NCBI RefSeq assembly: GCF_002797445.1
Contig: NZ_PGEP01000001.1
Coordinates: forward strand, 1,363,001 to 1,427,000
Length of the DNA: 64,000 bases
Source: Acidovorax sp. 69
GTDB lineage: Bacteria > Pseudomonadota > Gammaproteobacteria > Burkholderiales > Burkholderiaceae_C
Direction of reading: 5' to 3'
In this document: piece after piece, positions 1 to 9,060 of the stretch
How the letters are laid out: each line of letters begins with the position of its first letter
Position numbering within the stretch: position 1 is the stretch's first letter
Program-made: the position numbers and the translations under genes
The notes under the pieces: model-generated
Databases searched by the model: none
Seen by the model: the letters and a program-made list of their open reading frames with translations, nothing else
Told to the model about the DNA's origin: nothing

Positions 1-267
1 TTATTCCTCGCGGACCTCAATGTTGCTAGGCAGCATATTTTCCGCTCGCAACCTATTCATCTCCTCCAGTAGTTTGTGCCGGCTCTCGGGCGACATCTGG
101 GACGGATCTACTTCGCTCTCCGAGAAGCTGTTCGGCGCGAAGTTCACATGCAGCTGGCGAGCTATGTGCGTATTTCGGCTCTCCTGGACATCCAGTTCGG
201 CACGGTGGACACCGAGTTCGGCACCGTGGGCAGATGGCAAGCAGGCTAGACCATCGCGGAGGAACAA
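1..267 (-). CDS. Hypothetical protein, 88 aa
   Basis: A short open frame whose TAA stop lies at the very left edge of the window. The only start in frame that gives full length is TTG; no convincing ribosome-binding site is visible, so the true start could be further in. The C-terminal half is charged and helix-prone (HKLLEEMNRLRAEN), which looks like real protein. The N-terminal part is low in information. No family recognised. It is oriented away from the signal-peptide gene that follows. Confidence 0.35.
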   Translation of the reverse strand: MFLRDGLACLPSAHGAELGVHRAELDVQESRNTHIARQLHVNFAPNSFSESEVDPSQMSPESRHKLLEEMNRLRAENMLPSNIEVREE

Positions 268-335
268 TTGGGTCGGTGGACTAGACTTCCGCTATCCGCC
301 AGAAGCGGTCGTCCATGACCGAGAAGGATTGATCT

Positions 336-734
336 ATGAAGCGAACCTTTGCAATCTTGTTTTTGGCTGCACCTTTGCTGGCCGCTGCCGGAACTCTTTC
401 AATCAAGTGCATTGGGCCGGAGTCTGATAACTGTCCGGTCTCAATCGACGTCTCTCTCGTCGATGAAAAATTTCAGGCTGAATATCTCATCAAGTCCTCG
501 GTGGGTTTTGAGGTCGGATCGCTCGGCTGGTGTGAGCGTATTCAGGGCACCGGTAGTCGTTCGGTGGGGTGGGAACCACATGCGTGTTATACAACCGGGA
601 ACTTCCGTGTGGTGAATGGCGAACTGACCATGAGGCAGCTTGCAGCGGGCTCAATTTCTTTCACCATGACGAAGCTCAAAGCCTTCTGCGCAGATTCATC
701 TGGAAGCGCAAAGTGCTACATGCCTCCTCCCTGA
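336..734 (+). CDS. Secreted hypothetical protein, 132 aa
   Basis: ATG preceded by an AAGGA-type ribosome-binding site about 6 bases upstream. Residues 1-18 form a clear Sec signal peptide (MKRTFAILFLAAPLLAAAG). The mature part is about 114 residues with six cysteines, consistent with a disulfide-stabilised periplasmic or extracellular protein. No catalytic motif and no family recognised. It ends about 50 bases before an IS66 transposase remnant, so it lies at the edge of a rearranged stretch, but the gene itself appears complete. Confidence 0.6.
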   Translation: MKRTFAILFLAAPLLAAAGTLSIKCIGPESDNCPVSIDVSLVDEKFQAEYLIKSSVGFEVGSLGWCERIQGTGSRSVGWEPHACYTTGNFRVVNGELTMRQLAAGSISFTMTKLKAFCADSSGSAKCYMPPP

Positions 735-785
735 ATAAATGGTATTCGGTGGTGGACACGAGCCTGCCATTCTATTGGGAGGTGA

Positions 786-1117
786 CCTGCCGCGGCCAGA
801 CATGAAGCCGCCATCCCTACCACCGGTCTGCTGGCCCAGGTGCTGGCGGGCAAGTACGCCAACCACCTCCCGCTGTACCGCCAGGAGGCGATCTTCGGGC
901 GTGCCGGGCTGGCCATTCCACGATCGACCCTGGCTCAGTGGGTGGGCACGTGTGGTGTGCGTCTGCAGCCGCTGGTGGATGCACTCAAGGCTGAGATCCT
1001 GCAACACCGCGTGCTTCACGCGGATGAGACGCCGGTGGCGATGCTCAAACCGGGTGACGGCAAAACGCACCGCGTCTACTGCGTGCACCGGACATCATGT
1101 ATCACTGAACCAATTTA
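786..1117 (+). pseudogene. tnpC: IS66 transposase TnpC, central fragment
   Basis: The frame reads as the middle of an IS66 TnpC transposase: LAQVLAGKYANHLPLYRQE, then RAGLAIPRSTLAQWVG, then the catalytic-core stretch HADETPV (the first acidic residue of the DDE triad). The N-terminal third of TnpC is absent. A stop at 783-785 precedes the fragment, and the homology collapses after KTHR around 1070-1100. The remainder of the transposase resumes at 2241, so this is the left half of a transposase gene split by inserted DNA. Not functional. Confidence 0.8.
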
Positions 1118-1244
1118 GGCCGAAGAACCCCGCCGCACCTGGTGATCATCTGAACGACGAAGCAGCTTTCTCTTGCGTTCTACCTCTGTCCACACTGGCC
1201 GCTGGCGGTCTGGAGAGCCGCGCGGCCTTCGTGATAATCGTTCG

Positions 1245-2066
1245 ATGCCTTGCACCGCCACCCTCCCCAGAACCGTCGTTGCCACCCGGTATGTCACCCC
1301 GTTACGCGAAGGCAGCTCGCTGCCAGCCCTCATTGAGGCCGATGACGCCGGCATGTACGTGCTCAAGTTCCGCGGCGCGGGCCAAGGTCTGAAGGCGCTG
1401 GTGGCTGAACTGCTGGCAGGCGAGGTGGCACGCATTCTTGGCCTGCCAGTGCCCGAGATCGTTCTCGTCGAACTGGACGCCGAGCTGGCCCGCCATGAGC
1501 CCGAAGCCTTGATCCGCAACCTGGTCCATGCCAGCAGCGGGGTGAACCTGGCGCTCGACTACCTTCCGGGTTCCACGATGTTCGGACCCCGGTCGGCCAA
1601 GCCCGATGGCACGCTGGCGTCACGCATCGTCTGGTTCGACGCCTTCGTCTCTAACCCCGATCGCACGCTACGCAATACCAACATACTCGTTTGGCATGAC
1701 AAGGTTTGGCTCATCGATCACGGCGCCGCGCTCTACTTCCACCATCAGTGGGACGGCTTCCTTGATCGGGCCCAAAGCCCTTTCACGCTGGTGAAGAACC
1801 ATGTGCTGCTGCCCTTGGCCACCCAGTTGCACGAGGTGGACGCCGAGATGAGCGCCCGCCTCACACCCGAGGTGCTCCACGCCCTGGTCGCCTTGGTTCC
1901 CGACGACTGGATGACCTCGGACCCCGCCTTCTCGGACGTGGCGGCGCGGCGGCAAGCGTATGTCGACTACTTCGTTCGGCGCGTGCAGGGGCCTCGCCCT
2001 TTCATGAAGGAGGCCGCCTGCGCCCACTACGCTATCGGATCGGGCGTCACCGAGTGCGGCATCTGA
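1245..2066 (+). CDS. HipA-like kinase domain protein
   Basis: 273 aa from the ATG at 1245, chosen because homology starts there (ATLPRTVVATRYVTPLREG); an upstream GTG would add 24 unrelated residues. It resembles the stand-alone HipA-like kinase family (HipA_2). Visible elements are a P-loop-like lysine at K41 (YVLKFRG), the catalytic NPDR around D139, N146 (NTNIL), and the metal-binding D158 (LIDHG). Such proteins are usually followed by a DUF3037 gene. Here only a short frame (2065-2109) overlaps the stop, so the partner appears lost. The gene lies inside the disrupted IS66 tnpC and was probably delivered by a later insertion. The kinase fold is well supported; the biological role is unknown. 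Confidence 0.75.
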   Translation: MPCTATLPRTVVATRYVTPLREGSSLPALIEADDAGMYVLKFRGAGQGLKALVAELLAGEVARILGLPVPEIVLVELDAELARHEPEALIRNLVHASSGVNLALDYLPGSTMFGPRSAKPDGTLASRIVWFDAFVSNPDRTLRNTNILVWHDKVWLIDHGAALYFHHQWDGFLDRAQSPFTLVKNHVLLPLATQLHEVDAEMSARLTPEVLHALVALVPDDWMTSDPAFSDVAARRQAYVDYFVRRVQGPRPFMKEAACAHYAIGSGVTECGI

Positions 2067-2240
2067 TGCGCGAGAGCAGGCTGCTGGCCCTGTGGCGGCG
2101 GAGCGCTTGAGAGTTGGACCCAGAGATTACGAAGGTCCACCAAATGCTCGCGAAACAGAAGGTATGCAGGAAACCCAGCAAGGTCTCCTTTTGGACTTTT
2201 CTTCATAAATAGTAGTCGCTGTCGGTGAAGCGATACTCAC

Positions 2241-2941
2241 ATGAGAACCGTGGTCTACGACTTCTGTGAGTCGCGTGCCGGCGAGCACGCCCGGACATTC
2301 CTGGGGGCATGGAAGGGCAGCCTGACCTGTGACGACTTCAGCGGCTACAAGCCGTTGATCGCCAGTGGGGTGACGGAGGTGGGCTGCCTGGCGCATGCGC
2401 GCCGCAAGCTCTTCGACCTGCACGCAGCCAAGAAGAGCCAGATTGCCGAGTTCGCCCTGCAGCAGTTCGCCCGGGTCTACGACATCGAGCGCGAGGTCAG
2501 GGATCTTGATTCCACGCAGCGCCGGAACATCCGGCAGCGGCAGACAAAACCGGTGCTCGACACGTTGCGCCAATGGATGCTACTGCAGCGCCAGAAGGTG
2601 CCTGAGGGATCGGCCACTGCCAAGGAGCTGGACTATAGCCTGCGGCGCTGGGAGGCGTTGACCCGATTCGTCGATGACGGCCAGCTGCCGGTGGACAACA
2701 ACCGGATCGAGAACCAGATCCAACCGATCGCCATTGGTCGCAACAACTGGCTGTTTGCCTGCAGTCTGCGCCCCGGCCAGCCGGCCAGCGGGCCGCCGCC
2801 GTCATGAGTCTGATCCAGCCAGCGCGCATGAACGGTCACGACCCGTATGCCTACCTCAAGGATGTGCTGACGCGTCTGCCAACCCAACGGGCCAGCTTGA
2901 TACATGAGCTGATGCCGCATCGCTGGCGACCTCAGATCTAG
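2241..2941 (+). pseudogene. tnpC: IS66 transposase TnpC, C-terminal fragment
   Basis: Continuation of the IS66 TnpC that breaks off near 1100. It contains CDDFSGYKPL (second acidic residue region), CLAHARRKLFDLH, and the C-terminal DDE segment LPVDNNRIENQI. Near 2775-2790 a repeated CCGGCCAGC introduces a frameshift. The true C-terminus (AAVMSLIQ... ending LMPHRWRPQI) continues in another frame to the TAG at 2939-2941. Together with the left fragment, only about ten residues of transposase are missing around the insertion, so the split was caused by inserted DNA rather than a large deletion. Confidence 0.8.
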
Positions 2942-2965
2942 CCACGGCGCGCACCACGAGATGGT

Positions 2966-3472
2966 TCATTGCACCGCTTGGAACGCTCGGTGATAGGTGA
3001 CCTCGCCCTGCGGGGTACTTGAGTCCCATACGATAGCTTGAAAATACTCCGCCGGCACGCCCGGCAGCACCAGGCCTGCGACATTCGAAAAGCCAAATCG
3101 GCTGTAGTAGCCCGGGTCACCCAGTACAACGCACCCCTTCGCGGATGTTGCCCGCAGTTGCTCGAGTGCCGCTTGCATAAGTTGGGTGCCGATACCCTTT
3201 GCCTGATGCGCAGGAAGCACGGAGATTGGCCCCAGTCCAAACCATCGGTCAACGCCACTGCTGATATGGATAGGTGAAACCGCCACGTGGCCGATAACCT
3301 GCCCGTGAGCTTCAGCCACGATGGATACCGTAAGGGCATTGGCAAGCCGCAACTCGCGAACAATGAACTGTTCCGTGTGGTCCGTGTGAGGCGCATTCTC
3401 GAATGCTTCAACGGTTACGCGCTCAATGGCCAACGCATCCCGTGGTTCTTCGGGACGAATGATTGTGGACAT
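2966..3472 (-). CDS. GNAT family N-acetyltransferase
   Basis: 168 aa, full length for a single-domain GNAT enzyme. Acetyl-CoA-binding motif A is visible as VLPAHQAKGIGTQLMQAAL (Q/R-x-x-G-x-G/A pattern) around residues 87-105. It is followed by the VVLGDPGYYSRFGFSN segment typical of the YhbS-like subgroup. It would transfer an acetyl group from acetyl-CoA to an amine; the substrate cannot be read from sequence. The start ATG gives the usual GNAT N-terminus (IIRPEEPRDALAIERV). It lies directly after the IS66 remnant and shows no operon partner. Confidence 0.85.
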   Translation of the reverse strand: MSTIIRPEEPRDALAIERVTVEAFENAPHTDHTEQFIVRELRLANALTVSIVAEAHGQVIGHVAVSPIHISSGVDRWFGLGPISVLPAHQAKGIGTQLMQAALEQLRATSAKGCVVLGDPGYYSRFGFSNVAGLVLPGVPAEYFQAIVWDSSTPQGEVTYHRAFQAVQ

Positions 3473-3857
3473 CTTGATGGGCGGGCGGCGCTACATGCGT
3501 GGTTCGCCAGCATGTTATTGCCTTCCTGCTCTACTCGCGCGCTGCCAAACAGTCAATATGGGATTGCCAATCGCTTACGGTGATGTGTTCAGCGCACGCA
3601 GTGACGATCCATACGTCACGCTGACGCGCTGACATATAGCGAAAGGCATCTTGATCTAGCTGCCACGCTCAATGATGTCGATCGGCATGTGTGCGCCGGG
3701 TCGCGACTGGAATCCGCATTAATGCCGAGCACCAGTCTGCCTGCCGTAAAGGCAACGGAGACGTATCTGGCAACAGCTGTTCCAAGGAATCGTGCAGGGC
3801 TGCTACGCCCTGCGCGTTGTCTTATTGCGGCTGCGGGGGTGAATCTCTTGGCATAAA
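3473..3857. other. Intergenic stretch, no gene seen
   Basis: About 385 bases between the GNAT gene and the end of the Hachiman helicase gene. Open frames here are short and lack both ribosome-binding sites and recognisable protein character. It has the look of degraded DNA at an island boundary. Confidence 0.5.
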
Positions 3858-6800
3858 TCAATTGACGATCAGATCGTTCGGGCCTATGTACTCAAACCGA
3901 ATCTTGTCGATATCACCAGTTGCGGTTGCTAGCGTCAAACCTATCGCATTTTGATTAAACGGGTAGGAAACTCTGCCAACCTCTTTGTAGTCGCTTGTGA
4001 AAATAAGTCCGGCGCTCGGTCCAGAGGCTGCTATGCGTAGGGGCGCACCAGGCGGCATTGGCACAGAATGCCATTTGACCTGTCCCGTGTACGCCATCGC
4101 CGTCCAAGGAGCGGAACTACCGGCACCGTGCGGAGCGATGAAGTCCTTCCACAATTCATGCGACTCAGCAGTTGGCCATGTGAGCAACTCACCCCACAGT
4201 CTGACGGGCGCAGAAGCCAACCACGCCCTCATTTCGGCCGCGTTATCGAACGTTGCGCCAGTTGTGGCAACTGCGTTGATGGCGCCAAGCCGGGACGCAA
4301 ATCCTTGCTTGATGAGCATCGCAGCAGGCACCGATAGCGTTCCCGTTTCTACTGCAGCAACCGCGTTCGCGTTGCCATAGCTTGCTAGGCTGGCGACCTC
4401 GTCGAACGGGTCTTTGTGGGCCTCGGCCCGAACGCGCACAGCTTCCATGGCCCAAGGCAGGTTATAGACAAATGCATGCTCAATCAGTGTGATCGCATCA
4501 TCAGCATCCTCGGCGCCTAACTCAGCAATAGGCGCTCCTCGCAACCATTTCTCCAGGATCTGACGCCAATCACCCGGTAGCGTCTTCGGTTTGAATGGCG
4601 TAATCCCAAAAGCAATCTCTGCGAACTTCACGATCGATTGGACAGCCTGGTCAGCATCTTGGACATCCACGGAAACGTTTGCTCCAAGCAAAAGCAACTC
4701 AAGCTCCGCAGCCTTTTCATCAAGTTTGCGCCCTGTTTCCAGACCAACGCCAGCGAGGAAGTACCCTCTTCGCTGAATGGCAGTTGAACTAGCCCAGATG
4801 AATTTGGCACGCGCCTTCAGCCCAGCGAGAACCTCGGTTTGAACTTTTTCGCTTTTTCTGGCCAGCCGACGCAGAAGTAGCGATGAGGAAAGCACCTCGT
4901 CTATCTTCGCCTCAACGGTATCCTCTGTCACCTGCGAGTCCCCAAGCAGGCTGAATATGGCTGTATCCAGGCTAGTCAAATGCCGAGGCCATTCATCTAT
5001 AGCCGCGGCCGCTTCTCCCGTGCTTTCTCCCAACACTACCGGAAAGTCCCATGCACCTTGACCTGCCACATACGCCAGCAACGCATTCAAATCTGCGGTT
5101 CCCAACCTCTTGGCCATTCGGCCGAGCAGCCAAGCAAGCAGACTGAAGAGCCCACTTTCCATCTCGCGGCCCTTTTCGCTCTTGATCAGCGCTTTCCAAA
5201 CTGCGCGGCGCTTTAAGTGGTCGTCGAACATGGGATACAACACCAAGCCTTCGATGTCCACATATGCACGGCCAGCGCGGCCAACTACGTTGCGGAACTC
5301 AGACTCCTCGATTGCCTTGCGATTCCTAAAATGCCCATGGAAGATGAGGCAGGTAGCGGCTAAATTGAGGCCCTGTGCGAGCGTAGGTGACGATATTGTG
5401 AGCCGCAGTATTCCGTCTCTAAGCAATCGCTCAACTTCCTTGCGAAAGTCTCTTGGAAGCTCGCCGTGATGAACCGCCACGCCCATGCGCAAGCACGACA
5501 AGATAGGATGGTCGGCACCAAACCATTCAGCCCCGACAGTCAAAGCGGACGCAATGGCAGTCGGTGGCGGAGTCATGATTGGAGGGAGTAGCCCGAGGTC
5601 GGTCAACTCCATGATGCGCTTGGCGAATGCTTTCACCGAAACCCTCAGTGGGCAGAAGACCAGGACAGACTGGCCGTCCTCAATCAAGCGCCAAGCGGTG
5701 AAAATACAGAGGTCGGTCTGCGATGCCGGATAGACCTTGGCATTCGCTCTCTTGGAAACCCTTTTCCCGATTACATACTTTGGGACGCACGGGCGTTCAT
5801 CTCCGACGACGATATTGAGTTGTGCGATCTTGGTTTTGGCGTTCCAGTCGACTTCACCGAACCTCAAACGCGTAGGTCGCCAACTGTTCTTGATGAGTCC
5901 TTCAGGACGGTCCGATGTTAGCCAAGCCGTGAAGTCGGCTAACTGCTCGCCCTCTGGAAGGATCGCGGAAAGGCACACGATCCTACGCGAGGCAGCATCG
6001 GGCCTGCGAAGCAGTCGCTGGATCTGAGCCTCGTAGCGGACCTCACGCTCACCGAGACCAATCATGTGTCCTTCATCGAGTACGACGAGTCCCACGTCGT
6101 CGAGCAGTGTTGGGTCGCTTCGAAGCGCGAAGTCGAGTTTCTCCGGAGTCGACACCACGATATCACGCGATTTCAGAGTATCCACGTCGCTGCCACTAAC
6201 GCCGATGCTGCCGTAGAGGCTCGAAACGGTCTTCCCCAATGCGCCGAAAGTACGACGCAGCGACACTTCAGTTTGAGCTGACAGTGCGCGCAGAGGCGTC
6301 ACGAACACAACACGTTTCTCCGCAGCTAAGCAAGCGAGGATGCACAACTCGGCTATGCGGGTTTTACCCGCGCTGGTGGGCAAAGAGAGGACTAGGTTTC
6401 TATCGAGCTCAAGCACGCGCTTCGCAGCGTCTACTTGGGACGGCCAGAGCTCAATTTCCGAGCGGTTGCGGCACATCAGGGACGCGATGAATTGCTTGCG
6501 CAACGCGGCCCAATCGCCGACTTCTGTCCCGTTCGGTCCCTGCATGGGCAAGATAGCGTGGAAGCTACTAGTCCAGAGGCCGTCAACGATGTAGAGCGCC
6601 AATCTGTGCACCCACCATTGACTGACAAAATTCATCTCACCTGCGACTGAGAGCCCTCGTTTAAGACGTTCCTGGGCTTGAGCAATCAAACCTTGCTCAC
6701 CTCGCTCCAGGGCAAGAAGCGTCTGCGACAGAGCCGATAGGAAGTTCCCTTCCAATCCAAGCAGTAAGGCTTCGACTACCCCCTCGTCATATCGGGAATT

Positions 6801-7361
6801 AGTCCCCGGATCATCCGCGCCGAACAGTGGCTCTATTTGAGCCATCAGGTTGACATCAGAGCCCACGCCAGACTCGAACCAATTGGTGATCGCACGACTG
6901 ACACCGCTCAGATCTCGCAGGATCAGCATTGCAAGACATCGTTCAACAACGGAAAAATTGGCCTCGACAAGGCTTGAGTGGAGGAGCGAATATGCCCGTG
7001 CCGAAAAGCGTCCTAGGTGATAGGCACTTCCCGCGATCAGACGGTGAAAGTCACGCGATTCGTTGCGCTCTCCCCTTGCGATCACAGCCTCGATAGACTC
7101 TGCCGCAACCTCGAATGCGACTCTTGCGGTTGGAAAATCTCCACCAAGATCCAGGTAGCGCAGACCGTGAAGGAGTAGTGAGTATCCGAAGGAGAGAAGG
7201 TCTTCAGACAACTGTGGACTAAAGCCGGGTGCGTCGATTGGCAACAAGCCAGCCTGCCAAATCATTCCGCGCGCTTGACCTCTGGCCAGAAGTTGCTGCC
7301 GATAACCCGGTTGCACTGCCTCCTGGATGTTGGAACGCAGCTCCTCAAGCGTCGCGGCCAT
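3858..7361 (-). CDS. hamB: Hachiman-type defence helicase HamB
   Basis: 1167-aa superfamily 2 DEAD/DEAH helicase. Residues 1-290 are an alpha-helical N-terminal region. The helicase core starts near 300: Walker A PTSAGKT (328-334), motif Ia TPLRALSAQ, motif II DEGH (429-432), motif III SAILPEGEQ, and C-terminal RecA-lobe motifs TLAQGLN and QTDLCIFTAWRL. The upstream gene carries a DUF1837 nuclease (HamA), and hamA-hamB is the defining layout of the Hachiman anti-phage system. The hamA stop and this ATG share one base (TGATG), so translation is coupled. The helicase is intact although its partner is truncated. The call rests on architecture plus the HamA neighbour. Confidence 0.8.
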   Translation of the reverse strand: MAATLEELRSNIQEAVQPGYRQQLLARGQARGMIWQAGLLPIDAPGFSPQLSEDLLSFGYSLLLHGLRYLDLGGDFPTARVAFEVAAESIEAVIARGERNESRDFHRLIAGSAYHLGRFSARAYSLLHSSLVEANFSVVERCLAMLILRDLSGVSRAITNWFESGVGSDVNLMAQIEPLFGADDPGTNSRYDEGVVEALLLGLEGNFLSALSQTLLALERGEQGLIAQAQERLKRGLSVAGEMNFVSQWWVHRLALYIVDGLWTSSFHAILPMQGPNGTEVGDWAALRKQFIASLMCRNRSEIELWPSQVDAAKRVLELDRNLVLSLPTSAGKTRIAELCILACLAAEKRVVFVTPLRALSAQTEVSLRRTFGALGKTVSSLYGSIGVSGSDVDTLKSRDIVVSTPEKLDFALRSDPTLLDDVGLVVLDEGHMIGLGEREVRYEAQIQRLLRRPDAASRRIVCLSAILPEGEQLADFTAWLTSDRPEGLIKNSWRPTRLRFGEVDWNAKTKIAQLNIVVGDERPCVPKYVIGKRVSKRANAKVYPASQTDLCIFTAWRLIEDGQSVLVFCPLRVSVKAFAKRIMELTDLGLLPPIMTPPPTAIASALTVGAEWFGADHPILSCLRMGVAVHHGELPRDFRKEVERLLRDGILRLTISSPTLAQGLNLAATCLIFHGHFRNRKAIEESEFRNVVGRAGRAYVDIEGLVLYPMFDDHLKRRAVWKALIKSEKGREMESGLFSLLAWLLGRMAKRLGTADLNALLAYVAGQGAWDFPVVLGESTGEAAAAIDEWPRHLTSLDTAIFSLLGDSQVTEDTVEAKIDEVLSSSLLLRRLARKSEKVQTEVLAGLKARAKFIWASSTAIQRRGYFLAGVGLETGRKLDEKAAELELLLLGANVSVDVQDADQAVQSIVKFAEIAFGITPFKPKTLPGDWRQILEKWLRGAPIAELGAEDADDAITLIEHAFVYNLPWAMEAVRVRAEAHKDPFDEVASLASYGNANAVAAVETGTLSVPAAMLIKQGFASRLGAINAVATTGATFDNAAEMRAWLASAPVRLWGELLTWPTAESHELWKDFIAPHGAGSSAPWTAMAYTGQVKWHSVPMPPGAPLRIAASGPSAGLIFTSDYKEVGRVSYPFNQNAIGLTLATATGDIDKIRFEYIGPNDLIVN

Positions 7362-7879
7362 CAGGGCCCCACGGCCGAAAAAACGGCACCGATGAACTTT
7401 TGATGCTCTGCAACCTTCAGACCGACATAGATTTGAGCAGATCCACCAGCGTAACTACTCAAGTTGACTTGAAGAATCTTGGTAGTGTCGTTGCCGCTCA
7501 TGGCGAACAGAAGATGTGTGACATCTGCAGGCTGCAGTGTGTGCTTCAGTTGCGCATCGTCGATCGCATTTCTCAACTGAATGTCGCCGGGCTCGGTGAG
7601 CCGATCGGCCACGAAGCTCATAGCATGCGGCGATGGAAGTTCGCCGAAATCGGAGAGAGCCGCGCGAGCGCGATTCACCGTAGTCGCGCTCATGATCTGA
7701 CCGCTTTTTGACTCCGCCTTCAGCACTGTCAAATGTCCAGTCGCTGGATTCAGATTGAAACCCAGCACATCGTCGCCTCGCATCGACATATTGCGGTGGT
7801 CTTTCCATCGTAGGCGTTTGATACCCTGAGTAAAGGGCGTGTGTTCATGAACGAACGTGGTGCACAAGACTTCGCCTAA
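7361..7879 (-). pseudogene. hamA: HamA (DUF1837 nuclease), N-terminally truncated
   Basis: The surviving C-terminal 172 residues read as DUF1837/HamA: LGEVLCTTFVHE, then WKDHRNMSMRGDD, then LKAESKSG. The last two carry a D...ExK pattern of PD-(D/E)XK nucleases, so the catalytic core remains. The frame runs on into the left end of an IS5-type element, whose terminus lies at 7880, adding about 45 unrelated residues. HamA proteins are usually longer at the N-terminus, so the start and probably the original promoter are lost. Translation could restart inside the IS or at an internal Met, but normal HamA function is unlikely. Coupled to hamB by a one-base stop/start overlap. Confidence 0.8.
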
Positions 7880-7899
7880 GGTCCCTCTGCACGAATCCC
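7876..7899 (+). repeat. Left IS5 end with CTAA flank
   Basis: The CTAA flank at 7876-7879 is followed by the left terminal repeat. Its inner part CACGAATC is shared with the right end. Confidence 0.7.
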
Positions 7900-9056
7900 T
7901 GCGCTGTGTGCTCGGACATGGCTGAAGCCCAGACAATAAGGCCATGAAGCAAAGCAGCCTGGGCCTGAGCAACACCACCAAGCGCACGCGCAAGCGTGAA
8001 TTCCTTGATGCCATGGAACTGGTGGTGCCCTGGGCTGAGTTGGTCTCGCTGATAGAGCCCTACGCACCCGAAGGTGGGCGCAGGGGCCAGCAGCCTTTTT
8101 CGGTGCAGACCCTGCTGCGCATCCATTTCATGCAGCAGTGGTTCAAGCTCAGCGACCCAGCCATGGAAGAAGCCTTGCACGACGTGCCCGCCTTTCGGGA
8201 CTTTGCGGGCCTATCGCACTGGGACGAGAGCATCCCCAGTGAATCGAGCATCTTGCGCTTTAGGCATCTGCTGGAGCGCCACAAGCTGGCCGAACAAATA
8301 CTCGCTACCGTCAATGCGCTGCTGCAGGCCAAAGGGCTGCAACTCAAAGCGGGCACGGTGGTGGATGCCACGCTCATTGCCGCACCCAGCTCCACCAAAA
8401 ACCAAAGCGGCGAGCGCGACCCCGAGATGCACCAAAGCAAGAAGGGCAACCAGTGGTACTTCGGCATGAAAGCCCACATTGGCGTAGATGCGGATTCAGG
8501 CTTGGTGCACAGCGTTCGGGGCACCAGCGGGAATGTGAACGATGTGGTGGAAGCAAACAGTCTGCTCCATGGGCAAGAAACTGATGCCTTTGGTGACGCT
8601 GGCTACCAAGGGGTGGACAGGCGGCCCGATGCCAACAAGAACGTGCGTTGGCATGTGGCCATGCGCCCGGGATTGCGCCGGGCTCTGGACAAAGACAAGC
8701 CTGTGGATGCGCTGACTGACCAACTTGAACGGACCAAGGCCAGCATCCGGGCCAAGGTGGAGCACCCGTTCAGAGTGCTCAAGCAGCAGTTCGGGTATGT
8801 GAAGGTGCGCTACCGTGGGCTCAAGAAGAACACGGCGCAGATCGTCACGCTGTTTGCGCTGTCCAACCTGTGGATGGCAAGGCACAAACTGCTGGCCTGT
8901 CGGGGACAGGTGCGCCTGCAAGGGGCTTAATGCCCCTGGAAACCGGGCAATTGCCCTCGCGCAGCGCCTGCTGGGCGCGCCCGATTCTCGAAAGCCGGTG
9001 CTGTTTTAGTTCGGCATCGCTATGGCACAGCCAGAACCGATTCGTGAAGAGCTTCC
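7880..9056 (+). mobile_element. IS5-family insertion sequence
   Basis: About 1.18 kb, bounded by imperfect terminal inverted repeats: GGTCCCTCTGCACGAATCCC at the left and GGAAGCTCTTCACGAATCGG read inward from the right, about 14 of 20 matching. One complete transposase lies between them. Bases outside the ends are CTAA on the left and CTAG on the right. IS5-group elements duplicate a 4-base YTAR target, so both flanks fit the target consensus but are not identical. That is what a deletion between two copies, or an adjacent deletion, would leave. It separates hamA and TIR fragments that are each cut exactly at the IS end. Confidence 0.8.
7944..8930 (+). CDS. IS5-family transposase
   Basis: 328 aa, full length for the IS5 group. 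The N-terminal region contains RTRKREFLDAMELVVPW and the typical DUF772-like segment (FSVQTLLRIHFMQQWFKLSD). DDE motifs follow: GTVVDATLI (first D), AFGDAGYQG (second D), and RAKVEHPFRVLK (E). It cuts and inserts the element at YTAR targets. No frameshift or stop interrupts it, so it may still be active. It runs opposite to the defence genes it disrupts. Confidence 0.95.
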   Translation: MKQSSLGLSNTTKRTRKREFLDAMELVVPWAELVSLIEPYAPEGGRRGQQPFSVQTLLRIHFMQQWFKLSDPAMEEALHDVPAFRDFAGLSHWDESIPSESSILRFRHLLERHKLAEQILATVNALLQAKGLQLKAGTVVDATLIAAPSSTKNQSGERDPEMHQSKKGNQWYFGMKAHIGVDADSGLVHSVRGTSGNVNDVVEANSLLHGQETDAFGDAGYQGVDRRPDANKNVRWHVAMRPGLRRALDKDKPVDALTDQLERTKASIRAKVEHPFRVLKQQFGYVKVRYRGLKKNTAQIVTLFALSNLWMARHKLLACRGQVRLQGA

Positions 9057-9060
9057 CTAG
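9037..9060 (-). repeat. Right IS5 end with CTAG flank
   Basis: The right terminal repeat contains GATTCGTGAAGAGCTTCC and is followed by CTAG at 9057-9060. It differs from the CTAA at the left flank, so no exact target duplication is present. Confidence 0.65.
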
